From positions 310,001 to 374,000 of the forward strand of contig JBDOIT010000002.1 in NCBI GenBank assembly GCA_047404135.1: 64,000 bases of DNA, read 5' to 3'. Source of the DNA: JAHZKS01 sp047404135. Its GTDB lineage: Bacteria; Pseudomonadota; Alphaproteobacteria; Rickettsiales; JABSSG01. Below the pieces are notes generated by a model. The model had not been told where the DNA came from and searched no databases. It was given only the letters and a program-made list of their open reading frames with translations. Shown here piece by piece: positions 8,641 through 17,716 of this stretch. Within the stretch, counting starts at the first letter, position 1. The number at the start of each line of letters is the position of its first letter. The translations under genes were made by a program, and so were the position numbers.

Positions 8641-9912
8641 CTATTGCGAGATAGACTCTTTTCCCATATATCTCTGTAGAGCTTTTGGAACTGAGATAGA
8701 CCCATCCTTATTCTGGTAGTTCTCTAAAATAGCAACAATTGTTCTGCCAATTGCCAAACCAGAGCCATTCATAGTATGCATGAATTTTGTTTCCTTTTCG
8801 CCAGTCTTTCTGCATCTTGCTTTCATTCTCCTTGCCTGGAAATCGCCAAATATAGAGCAGCTAGAAATTTCACGATAGCATTGCTGAGAAGGCAGCCAGA
8901 CTTCTAGATCATACGTCTTCTTTGCAGAGAATCCAGTATCACCACTACATAGCAAAACTTTCCTATAAGGAAGCTCAAGTTGCTTTAGTATATCTTCTGC
9001 AGCTTCTAATAAATTATTATACTCTTCCTCAGCTCTCTCCTCATCGGAAATAGTGACAAGCTCAACCTTGGAAAATTGATGCAACCTAATCATTCCCCTT
9101 GTATCTTTTCCTGCGCTACCAGCCTCAGACCTGAAGCATGGAGTGTATGCAACATAACGCAAAGGGAGGGCTTCTTTATTGATAATATTCCCCGCCACCA
9201 TGTTAGTCAGAGGAACTTCTGAAGTTGGAATCAACCACATGCCATCTTTGGTCTCAAAAGAATCTTCAGTAAATTTTGGCAGTTGACCAGTACCATACAT
9301 AGCATCGCTTTTTACTAAAAAAGTAGGTGATATTTCTTGAAAACTGAATTTCTTAGTATGCGTATCTATCATAAAGTTAGCCAGAGCCCTTTCCATCGCA
9401 GACAAGCTGCCTTTCAAAGTAACGAACCTACTCCCAGAAATTTTTGCAGTCTGCTCAAAATCCATCATCCCTAGATCCTCACCTAGTTCAAAATGAGGTT
9501 TAGGCTCAAAATCAAATTCGTTAGGAGCGCCATATTCAGAGACGATCTTATTGCTTGATTCATCTTTTCCCTCCGGCACTTCTTTGTCTAAAATATTTGG
9601 AATTCTGCTCAGAAAATCTTCGAATTCCTCTTCAATCTCACGCTCTTTCTCTCTTAGATTATCTGCCTTTCTATTAATTGCCTGAACTCCTTCTCTTGCT
9701 TTCTTGAATTCCTCCCCAGACTTATCCTCAATTTGCCCAACGACTTTTGACCTCTGATTTCTTTCTTTCTGTAATCCCTGCAGATCCATGATTATCTGAC
9801 GCCTAGATTCATCTAACTCTAATATCTTTTTGATATCAACAAACTCACCCCTATTTGACATATGGGTTTGAAATATTTCTAAATTACTTTTTATCCATCT
9901 GATATCATGCAT
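8641..9912 (-). CDS. serS: Seryl-tRNA synthetase
   Basis: Charges tRNA-Ser and tRNA-Sec-type acceptors with serine in the cytoplasm. This class II enzyme has 423 residues, the normal size. An N-terminal antiparallel coiled coil spans about residues 28-105. Motif 2 is TPCFRSEAGSAGKDTRGM near 257 and motif 3 is GLAIGRTIVAILENYQ near 385. The start codon overlaps the last 8 bases of tatC, which is upstream on the same strand, so the two are probably co-transcribed. Confidence 0.97.
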   Translation of the reverse strand: MHDIRWIKSNLEIFQTHMSNRGEFVDIKKILELDESRRQIIMDLQGLQKERNQRSKVVGQIEDKSGEEFKKAREGVQAINRKADNLREKEREIEEEFEDFLSRIPNILDKEVPEGKDESSNKIVSEYGAPNEFDFEPKPHFELGEDLGMMDFEQTAKISGSRFVTLKGSLSAMERALANFMIDTHTKKFSFQEISPTFLVKSDAMYGTGQLPKFTEDSFETKDGMWLIPTSEVPLTNMVAGNIINKEALPLRYVAYTPCFRSEAGSAGKDTRGMIRLHQFSKVELVTISDEERAEEEYNNLLEAAEDILKQLELPYRKVLLCSGDTGFSAKKTYDLEVWLPSQQCYREISSCSIFGDFQARRMKARCRKTGEKETKFMHTMNGSGLAIGRTIVAILENYQNKDGSISVPKALQRYMGKESISQ

Positions 9913-10666
9913 CTTTAACGTCCTTATTTTCTTTGTTCAAGAATATACATAATAAAATCGAAATTTCATATAGTAAAATCATAACAGCTGCCAATATTAA
10001 CTGGCTGAAAACATCTGGAGGCGTTATTACAGCTGCTATTATGAATATCATTACTATTGCTAACCTACGCTGTTTTTTTAACCCTTCTAAAGGCACTAAA
10101 CCCACACGATTCAATAATGTTAACGCTATAGGTATCTGAAATACTATGCCAAAAGCCAAAATAATCTGAGAAGATAACGACAAATACTCACTAACACGAG
10201 CCTCTAGTTTTATGGGCAACCCTCCTATAGATGAACTTTCAAAACTCAAGAAAAATTTCCATGCTGATGGAAAGACGAGATAGTAAGCCACAAATGCCCC
10301 TATCAAAAATAACATCGGCGTCACAACCAAACATATTGCCATAACTTTCTTTTCACTCCTCTTTAGGCCAGGAGAAACAAAAGAGAAAAATTGTATAGTA
10401 AAAAATGGAACAGTAAAAAACAGAGCAGCCAGCATAGATAGTTTCAGATATGTAAAAAATGCCTCTGTCAAACCAGTATAGATCATCCATCCCTGCTTCC
10501 CTTCACTAGTATAATATTTAGATAAAGGCGTTAAAAGAAACTGGTAAATATCATCAGCAAAATAATAGCAACCAGCAAAACTTATGAGAAAGAAAATGGT
10601 GACATAAATCAGCCGCTTTTTTAGCTCTCCAAAATGTTCTGCAAAACCTAGTGCATTTTGATCCAT
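9905..10666 (-). CDS. tatC: Sec-independent protein translocase TatC
   Basis: Membrane receptor of the twin-arginine pathway, which exports folded proteins. The 253-residue sequence has the typical start (FAEHFGELKKRLIY), a conserved FLLTPLSKY loop, six hydrophobic segments, and the FSFVSPGLKRSEKK region between helices two and three. No tatA or tatB is seen nearby, so those must be elsewhere. It overlaps serS by 8 bp at its 3' end. Confidence 0.96.
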   Translation of the reverse strand: MDQNALGFAEHFGELKKRLIYVTIFFLISFAGCYYFADDIYQFLLTPLSKYYTSEGKQGWMIYTGLTEAFFTYLKLSMLAALFFTVPFFTIQFFSFVSPGLKRSEKKVMAICLVVTPMLFLIGAFVAYYLVFPSAWKFFLSFESSSIGGLPIKLEARVSEYLSLSSQIILAFGIVFQIPIALTLLNRVGLVPLEGLKKQRRLAIVMIFIIAAVITPPDVFSQLILAAVMILLYEISILLCIFLNKENKDVKDA

Positions 10667-10732
10667 TCTTTCTTGATTAATAGTTCATTAATATTATATA
10701 TTTATAATTTAAAAAAACAAATTCATTCTCTT

Positions 10733-11002
10733 ATGTCAGAAGGTCTCTATAAAATATTGCCCAATATACAATTCAACCCCATCCAAGAAGTCCTGGAGGG
10801 GGGAACAAGAAGTGGAATACTCAGCATGATCTTCCCTAACGGCGAAGCAATGTTCAGCTGGTTCAAATCTTTAAATGAAGATAGCCTGAAGCATTTTAGC
10901 ATAGTAGGAAGGATCAAAGGCCCTACATTCAATCTAGATAAAAATATTACTTCTCCGATAGGTATCCCAAATATTGCAGGAGTAACAGGAAGAGTAAGAT
11001 GA
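10733..11002 (+). CDS. Hypothetical protein, 89 aa
   Basis: Open frame between tatC and hpf, both of which are on the other strand. I take ATG 10733 rather than the upstream in-frame ATG at 10658, since the upstream part is an AT-rich spacer and overlaps tatC. The product begins MSEGLYKILPNIQ and contains LEGGTRSGILSMIFPNGEA and a Gly/Pro/Ile-rich tail. No signal peptide or membrane helix is visible. Its stop abuts the stop of hpf without spacing. Family not recognised; the regular codon use favours a real gene. Confidence 0.55.
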   Translation: MSEGLYKILPNIQFNPIQEVLEGGTRSGILSMIFPNGEAMFSWFKSLNEDSLKHFSIVGRIKGPTFNLDKNITSPIGIPNIAGVTGRVR

Positions 11003-11311
11003 CTATTTATCTTTGTAGCGCTTATCTCTTAACTTGCTTTTATATTTACGCAATTGAGCTTCAATCTTGTGCAAAGCATCATCAAAAGCCTTATAAACAT
11101 CAGAATCTTCTGATTCCGCCACAGCATGCTTATGTGTATGCTCGTGGACTTTGATCTCTGCTACAAAAAACGTCTTGTTTCTCTTAAAAATCACATGAGA
11201 ATCAATCGCATGTGCAAAATACTTCCCTACAACCAACTCTAGCTTTTCTCTCACATGAACTTGCAGTGCTGAACCAATCTCAACCTGCTGGCCCGCGATA
11301 TTAATTTGCAT
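11003..11311 (-). CDS. hpf: Ribosome hibernation promoting factor, short form (HPF/YfiA family)
   Basis: Binds the 30S decoding region and silences ribosomes under stress. The 102 residues form the conserved S30AE domain: MQINIAGQQVEIGSAL, the KYF...HVIFKR strand, and HKHAVAESEDSDVYKAFDDAL. Many alphaproteobacterial homologues are long forms of about 190 residues with a C-terminal dimerisation domain; here the protein stops after the first domain, so it is a short form. rodA lies 9 bp upstream on the same strand. Confidence 0.9.
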   Translation of the reverse strand: MQINIAGQQVEIGSALQVHVREKLELVVGKYFAHAIDSHVIFKRNKTFFVAEIKVHEHTHKHAVAESEDSDVYKAFDDALHKIEAQLRKYKSKLRDKRYKDK

Positions 11312-11320
11312 ACTACCTCT

Positions 11321-12448
11321 CTAATTAAAATAACCCAACTCACTATAAGGCAAAGTCGCCTTGTCATTCATTGCCACATTTATCAGAAAACCAAATGACA
11401 GTAACATAGTCGCCATAGAAGTACCGCCATATGACATAAATGGCAACGGCAATCCTACCACAGGTAGTACACCAATTACCATACCTATATTTATAAATAC
11501 ATGGATAGAGAAGATTGATAGCAAACCAAATGACAGTAACTTACCAAATTCACTCTTACAATTGATACCTATTCTAGCCCCTTTGAAAATCAACATACCA
11601 AAAAGTAGCAAAAGGATCATGCATCCAAAAAATCCGAATTCTTCTGCAAATAAAGAAAACACAAAATCCGTTTGGTGCTCTGGTAAGAACTCTAGTTGAG
11701 CTTGGCTTCCACTTAAACGTCCCTTACCCCAAAATCCACCTGAACCTATAGCAATTTTAGATTGCATAATGTTATAACCCGCACCTAATTTATCTTTCTC
11801 AGGGTCTAAAAAGATTAGTATACGTCTTTTCTGATAGTCGTGCAGATAGTGCCAGAGAATGGGCATTGATATAATACCCAAAATGGCCCCTATTCCAAAA
11901 AGATACAGTTTTACACCTGCTAGATATAATATAATCACAGCAACAGAGCATAATACTATAGCAGTTCCAAGGTCCGGTTGCCTCATAATAATCAGTAGCG
12001 GGATTGTTATCATAATAGCTGGAATCAATAGATATCTAATCTTTCCAATATCCCTATCCTGCATCGTGTGAAAGTATTTTGCTAAAGCAAAAACAAGGCC
12101 TACTTTCATTAATTCAGAAGGTTGCAATTTAAAAAAACCAAGGTTAATCCAACGAGTTGCTCCCATAGCGGTATGTCCAATCAATTCTACGGCTATTAGG
12201 AGTATCAATGATCCTGCATATATATAATAAGATGCGTGAAAAAATATCTTAATATTAGAGAAGCCAAGAAAGCACATGATAGGAAAAAACATTACAAAAT
12301 ATATTCCTTGCTTCATAGCATACGGGCGGAGATTACCTCCTGTTGCATCATACAACATCAGCAATCCGACCGAAGAAAGCAAAATCACCAGAAGAATCAA
12401 GGTCTTGGGGAATAGAAAAATTTTGTCTCTCACACCCTCCATATTCAT
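11321..12448 (-). CDS. rodA: Rod-shape SEDS peptidoglycan glycosyltransferase RodA
   Basis: Integral membrane enzyme that polymerises lipid II during lateral wall growth with a class B PBP. The 375-residue protein has about ten hydrophobic segments and the RodA hallmarks GATRWINLGFFKLQPSELMK near residue 95, RQPDLGTA near 156, FLPEHQTDFVF and the C-terminal GLPLPFMSYGGTSM. Its ATG overlaps the TGA of the upstream histidine kinase gene (ATGA), so translation is probably coupled. Presence implies that some peptidoglycan is made. Confidence 0.96.
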   Translation of the reverse strand: MNMEGVRDKIFLFPKTLILLVILLSSVGLLMLYDATGGNLRPYAMKQGIYFVMFFPIMCFLGFSNIKIFFHASYYIYAGSLILLIAVELIGHTAMGATRWINLGFFKLQPSELMKVGLVFALAKYFHTMQDRDIGKIRYLLIPAIMITIPLLIIMRQPDLGTAIVLCSVAVIILYLAGVKLYLFGIGAILGIISMPILWHYLHDYQKRRILIFLDPEKDKLGAGYNIMQSKIAIGSGGFWGKGRLSGSQAQLEFLPEHQTDFVFSLFAEEFGFFGCMILLLLFGMLIFKGARIGINCKSEFGKLLSFGLLSIFSIHVFINIGMVIGVLPVVGLPLPFMSYGGTSMATMLLSFGFLINVAMNDKATLPYSELGYFN

Positions 12449-14166
12449 TTCTTACTTATCACCTTATGTTTAGGAAATATTACCATTATATCAGTCCCCT
12501 CTCCTAATTTGCTATCTATTACAAACTTCAGCTCCATTAATTCTAGCAAACTTTTAATTAAGGGTAACCCAAGACCTACAGATTGAGCTTTTATTGCATC
12601 TTTATCATGGGCTATCTCATATTCCTTCATTGACCGCTGCAAACCTTCCTCTGTCATCCCGTATCCTTTATCGTGAAAATATATAAACAATTCGCCCTTA
12701 AACATTTTTGCATCAACTACTAAATTAGAGTCTTTCGGAGAATATTTAATCGCATTGCTGATAATATTGTTAAATATCTGCAATAGCCTCTTGGGATCAG
12801 AGTGCACAAAAGGCAAAGTCTTTGGAAAACTCGTCTCAATAGAAATTTTATCATTATAGTTTACGTTATTCACTTTCACTGAACGTAGAATCAAATTTTT
12901 CACATCTACTTTGCTCTCCTTTATCTCAAAATTACCTTTTTGTAATTTCATATTTTCTAATAAATCTTCTATGAACAGCAGAAGCTCTTTACTGCTACTG
13001 TTGATATTATTGATATAATCTAAATATTTAGCGCTTATTGGCCCGAAAATTTTTTCCTTCATCATATCTGAGCTAGAAACGATAAAACTCAAAGGAGATC
13101 TCAATTCATGAGCTGTATATGCTAGGAAATCATTTTTAGATTGCAGAGCTTTTATTGCAATTTTTTTTGATTCTTCTGCTTTATTACGCAATATCATTTC
13201 TCTGCGATATATCCATACAATGATGATAAAAGACACAAGTGTGAATACAAATACTTCTAGCACCCTATACGCTATGTCTTTTCTAAAAGATTTCACAAAA
13301 CTACTGCTGTCATACTGTAAATATATTACAAACGGGTAATTGGAGATTTTTCTCATATACACCGCGTCCCCGCTACTCATCAAATCAATTTTCGTCAAAT
13401 GTTTCAAACTGTTATAGTCAATATTATTATCATGAATAATCTCATTGAGTTTCCTGAGATTCATTCCTTTTTTGGAATATTTCTCACGTGTCCCTAGATT
13501 AGTCAAAGCCTCAAAGTCTCTATTAAGAAGAGCAAAAGAGATATCTGGATCCTCTATTTTGTCTCCAATACCCGCACTCATACCATTCAAATCAAAGCCT
13601 ACTGTCACAGCTCCTACATATTTACCCTGATTATCAGTAACACCCATCGCAGCAGGCAGAATATATCTCTGACTAGTAAACCCAAACCCATTCTCACCAA
13701 AATGGAGTTTTTGTGGTTCAGTATGCGCGTTCTTTATATACGGTCTATGGGAATGAGAAGTTTTCAGCGCTAAAGCACCGGATATAGAATCTACCCTTTT
13801 GTCATCTTTCTCGTCAAACCAAGAAAAGGCTGTCCATGACAAAACGCTGTTTAGATGGGGATTGTTATAATATTTTCCTATAATGCTTTCTATATGATAT
13901 ATATCATCATGATGTGGTTTGATTTGCGCAGTAAGCATCTTCATTACAAATTCTGTATGCTGAATCGTATCTGAAATAGACCTCTCTATTCTTTCTCCTT
14001 CGATAGACAGCCTATCCTTAAGATGAGTATATTGGTTGTAATGTTCTTCTAGAACCAGATACATCAGCATCAATGCTGACGTGCAGATTAGAGCCACAAA
14101 TGGAATAAAATATGGATGCGGTACCTTTATTTTTTTAAAAAAACTTCTATACCATTTCTCTCGCAT
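12445..14166 (-). CDS. Membrane sensor histidine kinase with large periplasmic sensor domain
   Basis: The 573 residues comprise a TM helix near 17-40, a periplasmic sensor region of about 260 residues with Cache/PDC-like features (GAVTVGFDLNGMS), a second TM near 300-325, then HisKA with H-box AHELRSPL and a HATPase domain with N-box NIISNAIKYSPKD, G1 DKGYGM and G2 GLGLPLIK. There is no receiver domain and no response regulator next to it. Rickettsiales keep few kinases, and the layout fits the PleC/DivJ group of cell-cycle kinases, which is inference. The overlap with rodA suggests a link to cell-envelope growth. Confidence 0.9.
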   Translation of the reverse strand: MREKWYRSFFKKIKVPHPYFIPFVALICTSALMLMYLVLEEHYNQYTHLKDRLSIEGERIERSISDTIQHTEFVMKMLTAQIKPHHDDIYHIESIIGKYYNNPHLNSVLSWTAFSWFDEKDDKRVDSISGALALKTSHSHRPYIKNAHTEPQKLHFGENGFGFTSQRYILPAAMGVTDNQGKYVGAVTVGFDLNGMSAGIGDKIEDPDISFALLNRDFEALTNLGTREKYSKKGMNLRKLNEIIHDNNIDYNSLKHLTKIDLMSSGDAVYMRKISNYPFVIYLQYDSSSFVKSFRKDIAYRVLEVFVFTLVSFIIIVWIYRREMILRNKAEESKKIAIKALQSKNDFLAYTAHELRSPLSFIVSSSDMMKEKIFGPISAKYLDYINNINSSSKELLLFIEDLLENMKLQKGNFEIKESKVDVKNLILRSVKVNNVNYNDKISIETSFPKTLPFVHSDPKRLLQIFNNIISNAIKYSPKDSNLVVDAKMFKGELFIYFHDKGYGMTEEGLQRSMKEYEIAHDKDAIKAQSVGLGLPLIKSLLELMELKFVIDSKLGEGTDIMVIFPKHKVISKK

Positions 14167-14273
14167 ATCTTGTTTAATTTCCCTTAAACTAATTGACTTG
14201 AGGTCACATTGTAACTAGTTTCATAGTAATTTGAATATATAAATTCCGTACCAACCTGTCCAGCATACCAAGT

Positions 14274-15641
14274 ATGGCTATAAAACTTTTTAACAGCATA
14301 TCGAAGACTATAGAAATTTTTGAGCCACTACACAAGGACTCTATAAAAATGTATGTCTGTGGACCAACTGTCTATGAAAGACCCCATATCGGAAACGCAA
14401 GATCCATGGTAGTTTACGATGTTCTATACCGACTTTTAGTAAAAAATTTTGGAGCAAACAAGGTGACCTACGTCAGAAATATTACAGATGTAGATGACAA
14501 AATCAACAAAGCTGCAAAAGAACAAAATATCCCCATACAAAAGCTGACATCTAATGTAATAGATGATTTTAATAAAGATGTACACTCTCTAAACTGTTTA
14601 AAACCAACAATAGAGCCAAAGGCAACAGAGCATATACCAGAGATTGTCTCTATGGTAAAAACACTCATAGAGAATGGAAGCGCCTACATCTCAGATCACC
14701 ATGTGTATTTTAGAGTAAAATCCTTCGCCGAATATGGAAATTTAGCGAGAAAGGACTTAGAAGAGCTCGAATCCGGAAATAGAGTTGCTGTTAGTGGCAG
14801 CAAAGAAGGCACTTCTGACTTTGTTTTATGGAAACCAGCTCATGATTCTGATGACTCTTCGTCTGTTTTTGATAGCCCGTGGGGAAAAGGGAGACCTGGA
14901 TGGCATATAGAATGCTCTGCTATGAGCACAAAATATCTTGGGCATGATTTCGATATTCATGGTGGTGGTGTAGATCTAATATTCCCCCACCATACAAATG
15001 AGATAGCTCAATCTTGCGCTTGCTTCAAAGGAAGCAAATATGCAAAATACTGGGTACATAATGGGTTCCTGACAGTCGATGGAGAAAAAATGAGTAAGTC
15101 TTTAGGGAATTTCTTCACAATTAATGATTTAAGAGCAAGAGGAATAGCGGTAGAAGCAATACGTTATGTTTATTTATCTACGCATTATAGAAAACCCCTG
15201 AACTGGTCAGAGAAAGTACTATCTGATGCTAAGAAAAGCCTAGATAGCTTTTACAGAATATTGCAAAATGATAAAAATGCATCTTCTGTTGCAGATAACG
15301 AATCTATCCAAGCTGTGGAAGATGACCTCAATACACCTATTGTTCTCAGTAGAATGCATGCTTTAGCAAAAAACTATAACAAGGTGACAAACGAAGAAAC
15401 AAAAAAAAATATAGCTGGAGCTTTACTGCAAACAGGTAGATTGCTAGGTCTATTTTATAGCTCCCCAGATAGTTGGTTCCACTCCAAATATGATTCAGAA
15501 ATTGAAGAATTAATTCAGAAAAGAACAGAAGCAAAAAAGAATAAAGACTGGGGGGAGGCTGATAGAATACGAGGCTTACTGCTAGATCGAAACATAACCT
15601 TAGAAGACAGTCCTCAAGGTACAACTTGGAGAAAAAAATAA
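14274..15641 (+). CDS. cysS: Cysteinyl-tRNA synthetase
   Basis: Class I enzyme charging tRNA-Cys. The 455-residue sequence has the HIGH motif in VCGPTVYERPHIGNARS near residue 28, where the first Cys is a zinc ligand, further ligands in the HIECSAMS and GGGVDLIFPHHTNE segments, and KMSKSLGN near residue 271. The start is supported by the typical MAIKLFNSISKTIEIFEP opening. The gene is divergent from the histidine kinase and one base short of abutting the next methyltransferase gene. Confidence 0.97.
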   Translation: MAIKLFNSISKTIEIFEPLHKDSIKMYVCGPTVYERPHIGNARSMVVYDVLYRLLVKNFGANKVTYVRNITDVDDKINKAAKEQNIPIQKLTSNVIDDFNKDVHSLNCLKPTIEPKATEHIPEIVSMVKTLIENGSAYISDHHVYFRVKSFAEYGNLARKDLEELESGNRVAVSGSKEGTSDFVLWKPAHDSDDSSSVFDSPWGKGRPGWHIECSAMSTKYLGHDFDIHGGGVDLIFPHHTNEIAQSCACFKGSKYAKYWVHNGFLTVDGEKMSKSLGNFFTINDLRARGIAVEAIRYVYLSTHYRKPLNWSEKVLSDAKKSLDSFYRILQNDKNASSVADNESIQAVEDDLNTPIVLSRMHALAKNYNKVTNEETKKNIAGALLQTGRLLGLFYSSPDSWFHSKYDSEIEELIQKRTEAKKNKDWGEADRIRGLLLDRNITLEDSPQGTTWRKK

Positions 15642-15642
15642 A

Positions 15643-16356
15643 GTGTCTTATAAACCGATCATCCTTCTTGTAGAACCGCAACTAGGTAAAAACATTGGAT
15701 TCATCGCTAGAATCATGGGAAATTTTGGATTTAGTGAACTCAGGATAGTAAACCCACGAGACGGGTGGCCAAATAAATCGGCAAAATCTACATCCACTAA
15801 AGCTTCATATATTATAGATAGTGCAAAAATATTCGACTCCTTTGATAAAGCAGTGTCTGACCTACGGTTCCTATATGCATCCACCGCAAGACCCAGAGAC
15901 TGCAACAAAGATTGCATAGAGCCAAATATATTGAGACAAGATATCAATAATATAGAAGTGCAAGCCTCAGAAATAGGAATAGTATTCGGGCCAGAAAGAT
16001 CTGGACTAGATAATAAAATAGTTACAAAATGTAATAAGATCATTCAAATCCCCACAACATCAAAGGTGCCTTCTCTGAATATAGCCATAGCCGCAAGCAT
16101 AGTTTGCTATGAATTATCTTATCTGAGATTAGAAAAAAAGCCTGCAGAAGATATCTCCACACAAGGTCAAAAACAGTTTTTCATAGATTTATTAGAAGAC
16201 AATTTAGAGAAATCTAATTTTTTTAAAACAGAGGAAAAGCGCCAAAAAACGTTGCAAAACATATCAAATATATTCAATAGAGTCCCAAATTTGACCTCAA
16301 ATGAGGTTAATACTTTACTGGGCATAGTAAAATCATTAGGAGAATACAGCAAATAG
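15643..16356 (+). CDS. TrmJ-type tRNA/rRNA 2'-O-methyltransferase (SPOUT family)
   Basis: Probably methylates a ribose at position 32 of certain tRNAs using S-adenosylmethionine. The 237 residues carry the SPOUT markers: VEPQLGKNIGFIARIMGNFG near residue 11 (N plus R), the knot segment IVFGPERSGLDNKI near 112, and IPTTSKVPSLNIAIAASIVCYEL near 136. The start codon is GTG, immediately after the cysS stop, suggesting co-transcription. It could act on rRNA instead; TrmJ is the best guess from the sequence around the PRDGWPN segment. Confidence 0.85.
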   Translation: MSYKPIILLVEPQLGKNIGFIARIMGNFGFSELRIVNPRDGWPNKSAKSTSTKASYIIDSAKIFDSFDKAVSDLRFLYASTARPRDCNKDCIEPNILRQDINNIEVQASEIGIVFGPERSGLDNKIVTKCNKIIQIPTTSKVPSLNIAIAASIVCYELSYLRLEKKPAEDISTQGQKQFFIDLLEDNLEKSNFFKTEEKRQKTLQNISNIFNRVPNLTSNEVNTLLGIVKSLGEYSK

Positions 16357-16358
16357 TG

Positions 16359-16386
16359 TTGACAACTATGTATTTAGTGTTATATT
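16359..16386 (+). promoter_or_regulatory. Promoter of rpsD
   Basis: A perfect TTGACA at 16359-16364 and TATATT at 16381-16386, spaced by 16 bp, lie 38 bp before the GTG start of rpsD. This is the best sigma-70 match I found in the window. Confidence 0.6.
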
Positions 16387-16424
16387 TCCTAGCTCAATAC
16401 TACTGAAAAATATAGAGATAAACT

Positions 16425-17039
16425 GTGACAAAAATAGTAAAGTCAAAATTTAAGATCTGCAGAAGATTAGGAACCAGTCTATGGGGAGACGCTAAGGACC
16501 CTGTGCATAAAAGAAATTACCCCCCTGGTCAACATGGTCAGCAAGGTCAAAAAAGAAAGACTGTGCACGGAATTCAGCTGCAAGCTAAACAGAAGCTTAA
16601 AGGTTATTACAACATAACTGAGAAACAATTTAAGAATCTTTACTTAAAGGCAAGGCAACAAAAAGGGAACGTCACTGAGAACTTTGTTGGTTTACTTGAA
16701 AGAAGATTAGATGCTGTAGTTTACAGGCTGAACTTAGCGCCTTCTATTTTTGCTGCAAGACAGCTGATTTCACATAAACATCTCTTGGTTAACGGTAAAA
16801 TGTTAAACATTCCAAGTTACCTTGTGAATATTAATGATATAGTCGAGTTAAAGAAATCGTCTCAAGAGATCCCTATTTGCATGGAATCAGTTCAAAAACT
16901 AGAAAGACCTGTTCCGTCTTACTTAAGCTTCGACCAGAAGAAGATGCAAGGTTCTTTTGTTAATGTTCCTGAATTAGCTGACATTCCTTATGCTACTATA
17001 ATGGAACCTCACTTTGTGGTAGAGTTTTACTCCAAATAG
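16425..17039 (+). CDS. rpsD: 30S ribosomal protein S4
   Basis: Primary 16S rRNA-binding protein that nucleates assembly of the 30S body. The 204 residues include the N-terminal S4 region (KICRRLG, then the PPGQHGQ motif near residue 36) and the RNA-binding S4 domain (RRLDAVVYRLN... HLLVNGK) from about residue 90. A GTG start gives the expected product beginning MTKIVKSKF. It stands alone with its own promoter rather than in a large ribosomal operon, as is usual in alphaproteobacteria. Confidence 0.98.
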   Translation: MTKIVKSKFKICRRLGTSLWGDAKDPVHKRNYPPGQHGQQGQKRKTVHGIQLQAKQKLKGYYNITEKQFKNLYLKARQQKGNVTENFVGLLERRLDAVVYRLNLAPSIFAARQLISHKHLLVNGKMLNIPSYLVNINDIVELKKSSQEIPICMESVQKLERPVPSYLSFDQKKMQGSFVNVPELADIPYATIMEPHFVVEFYSK

Positions 17040-17077
17040 TTACATAATATTCACCATAATCATTTCTTGGGGGCACT

Positions 17078-17644
17078 ATGCCTGAAGAAACTATATTAGA
17101 ACAAAAGAAATCTATTAGAGAAGAGTATAGAAAGTTGCGCGCTGCACTTGATGACTCCTACAGACGTGCTGCCGCAAAAAATATATTAGAAAATTTTGAC
17201 AAATTAGTCATGTCTAAAGATAATATTGACACCATTGGGTTATATTGGCCTGTTGATTTCGAAATAGACCTAATGCCATTAGTAAAAAAATTCAACCTCC
17301 ATGGATTAAAATGCGCTCTCCCTCGCATTTCTGGAGATAACATGGATTTTATCTTATATACTGAAAATTCTACGATGCAAAAATCTCAACAACTCTCCTT
17401 CTATGAGCCTACCGGGTCAGAAATAGCACTGCCTGACATCCTAGCAGTCCCGTTGCTTGCATGTGACACCCAAAGGAACCGAATTGGGTATGGGAAGGGA
17501 TTTTACGATAGATATCTAAGGCAACATAAATCGTTTTCTGTAGGCGTTGCCTATGATACGCTTCTTCGCCGCAATACATTACCCCAAGAAGATCATGATG
17601 CCCAACTTGATGCCATATTAACGGAATCACGTTTTCTAATATAA
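17078..17644 (+). CDS. 5-formyltetrahydrofolate cyclo-ligase
   Basis: Converts 5-formyl-THF to 5,10-methenyl-THF with ATP hydrolysis, returning stored folate to one-carbon metabolism. The 188-residue sequence has the N-terminal KKSIREEYRKLR, the GLYWPVDFEIDL segment, and the C-terminal substrate and phosphate-binding motif RNRIGYGKGFYDRYL near residue 137. The ATG at 17078 is preceded by a GGGGGC ribosome-binding site. In other proteobacteria this gene sits next to zapA and 6S RNA; here zapA is 12 kb away. Confidence 0.92.
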   Translation: MPEETILEQKKSIREEYRKLRAALDDSYRRAAAKNILENFDKLVMSKDNIDTIGLYWPVDFEIDLMPLVKKFNLHGLKCALPRISGDNMDFILYTENSTMQKSQQLSFYEPTGSEIALPDILAVPLLACDTQRNRIGYGKGFYDRYLRQHKSFSVGVAYDTLLRRNTLPQEDHDAQLDAILTESRFLI

Positions 17645-17716
17645 AACAGTAAAAATTCTTGCATCCACTGCAATCTATAGTAGATTCATTGCTACGCATT
17701 TGAATTGGGTTTAAAA

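Noticed and set aside
10747..10932. 61-aa minus-strand frame opposite the orphan 89-aa gene
   Set aside because: Shorter, fully contained, and with less coding-like composition than the plus-strand frame.
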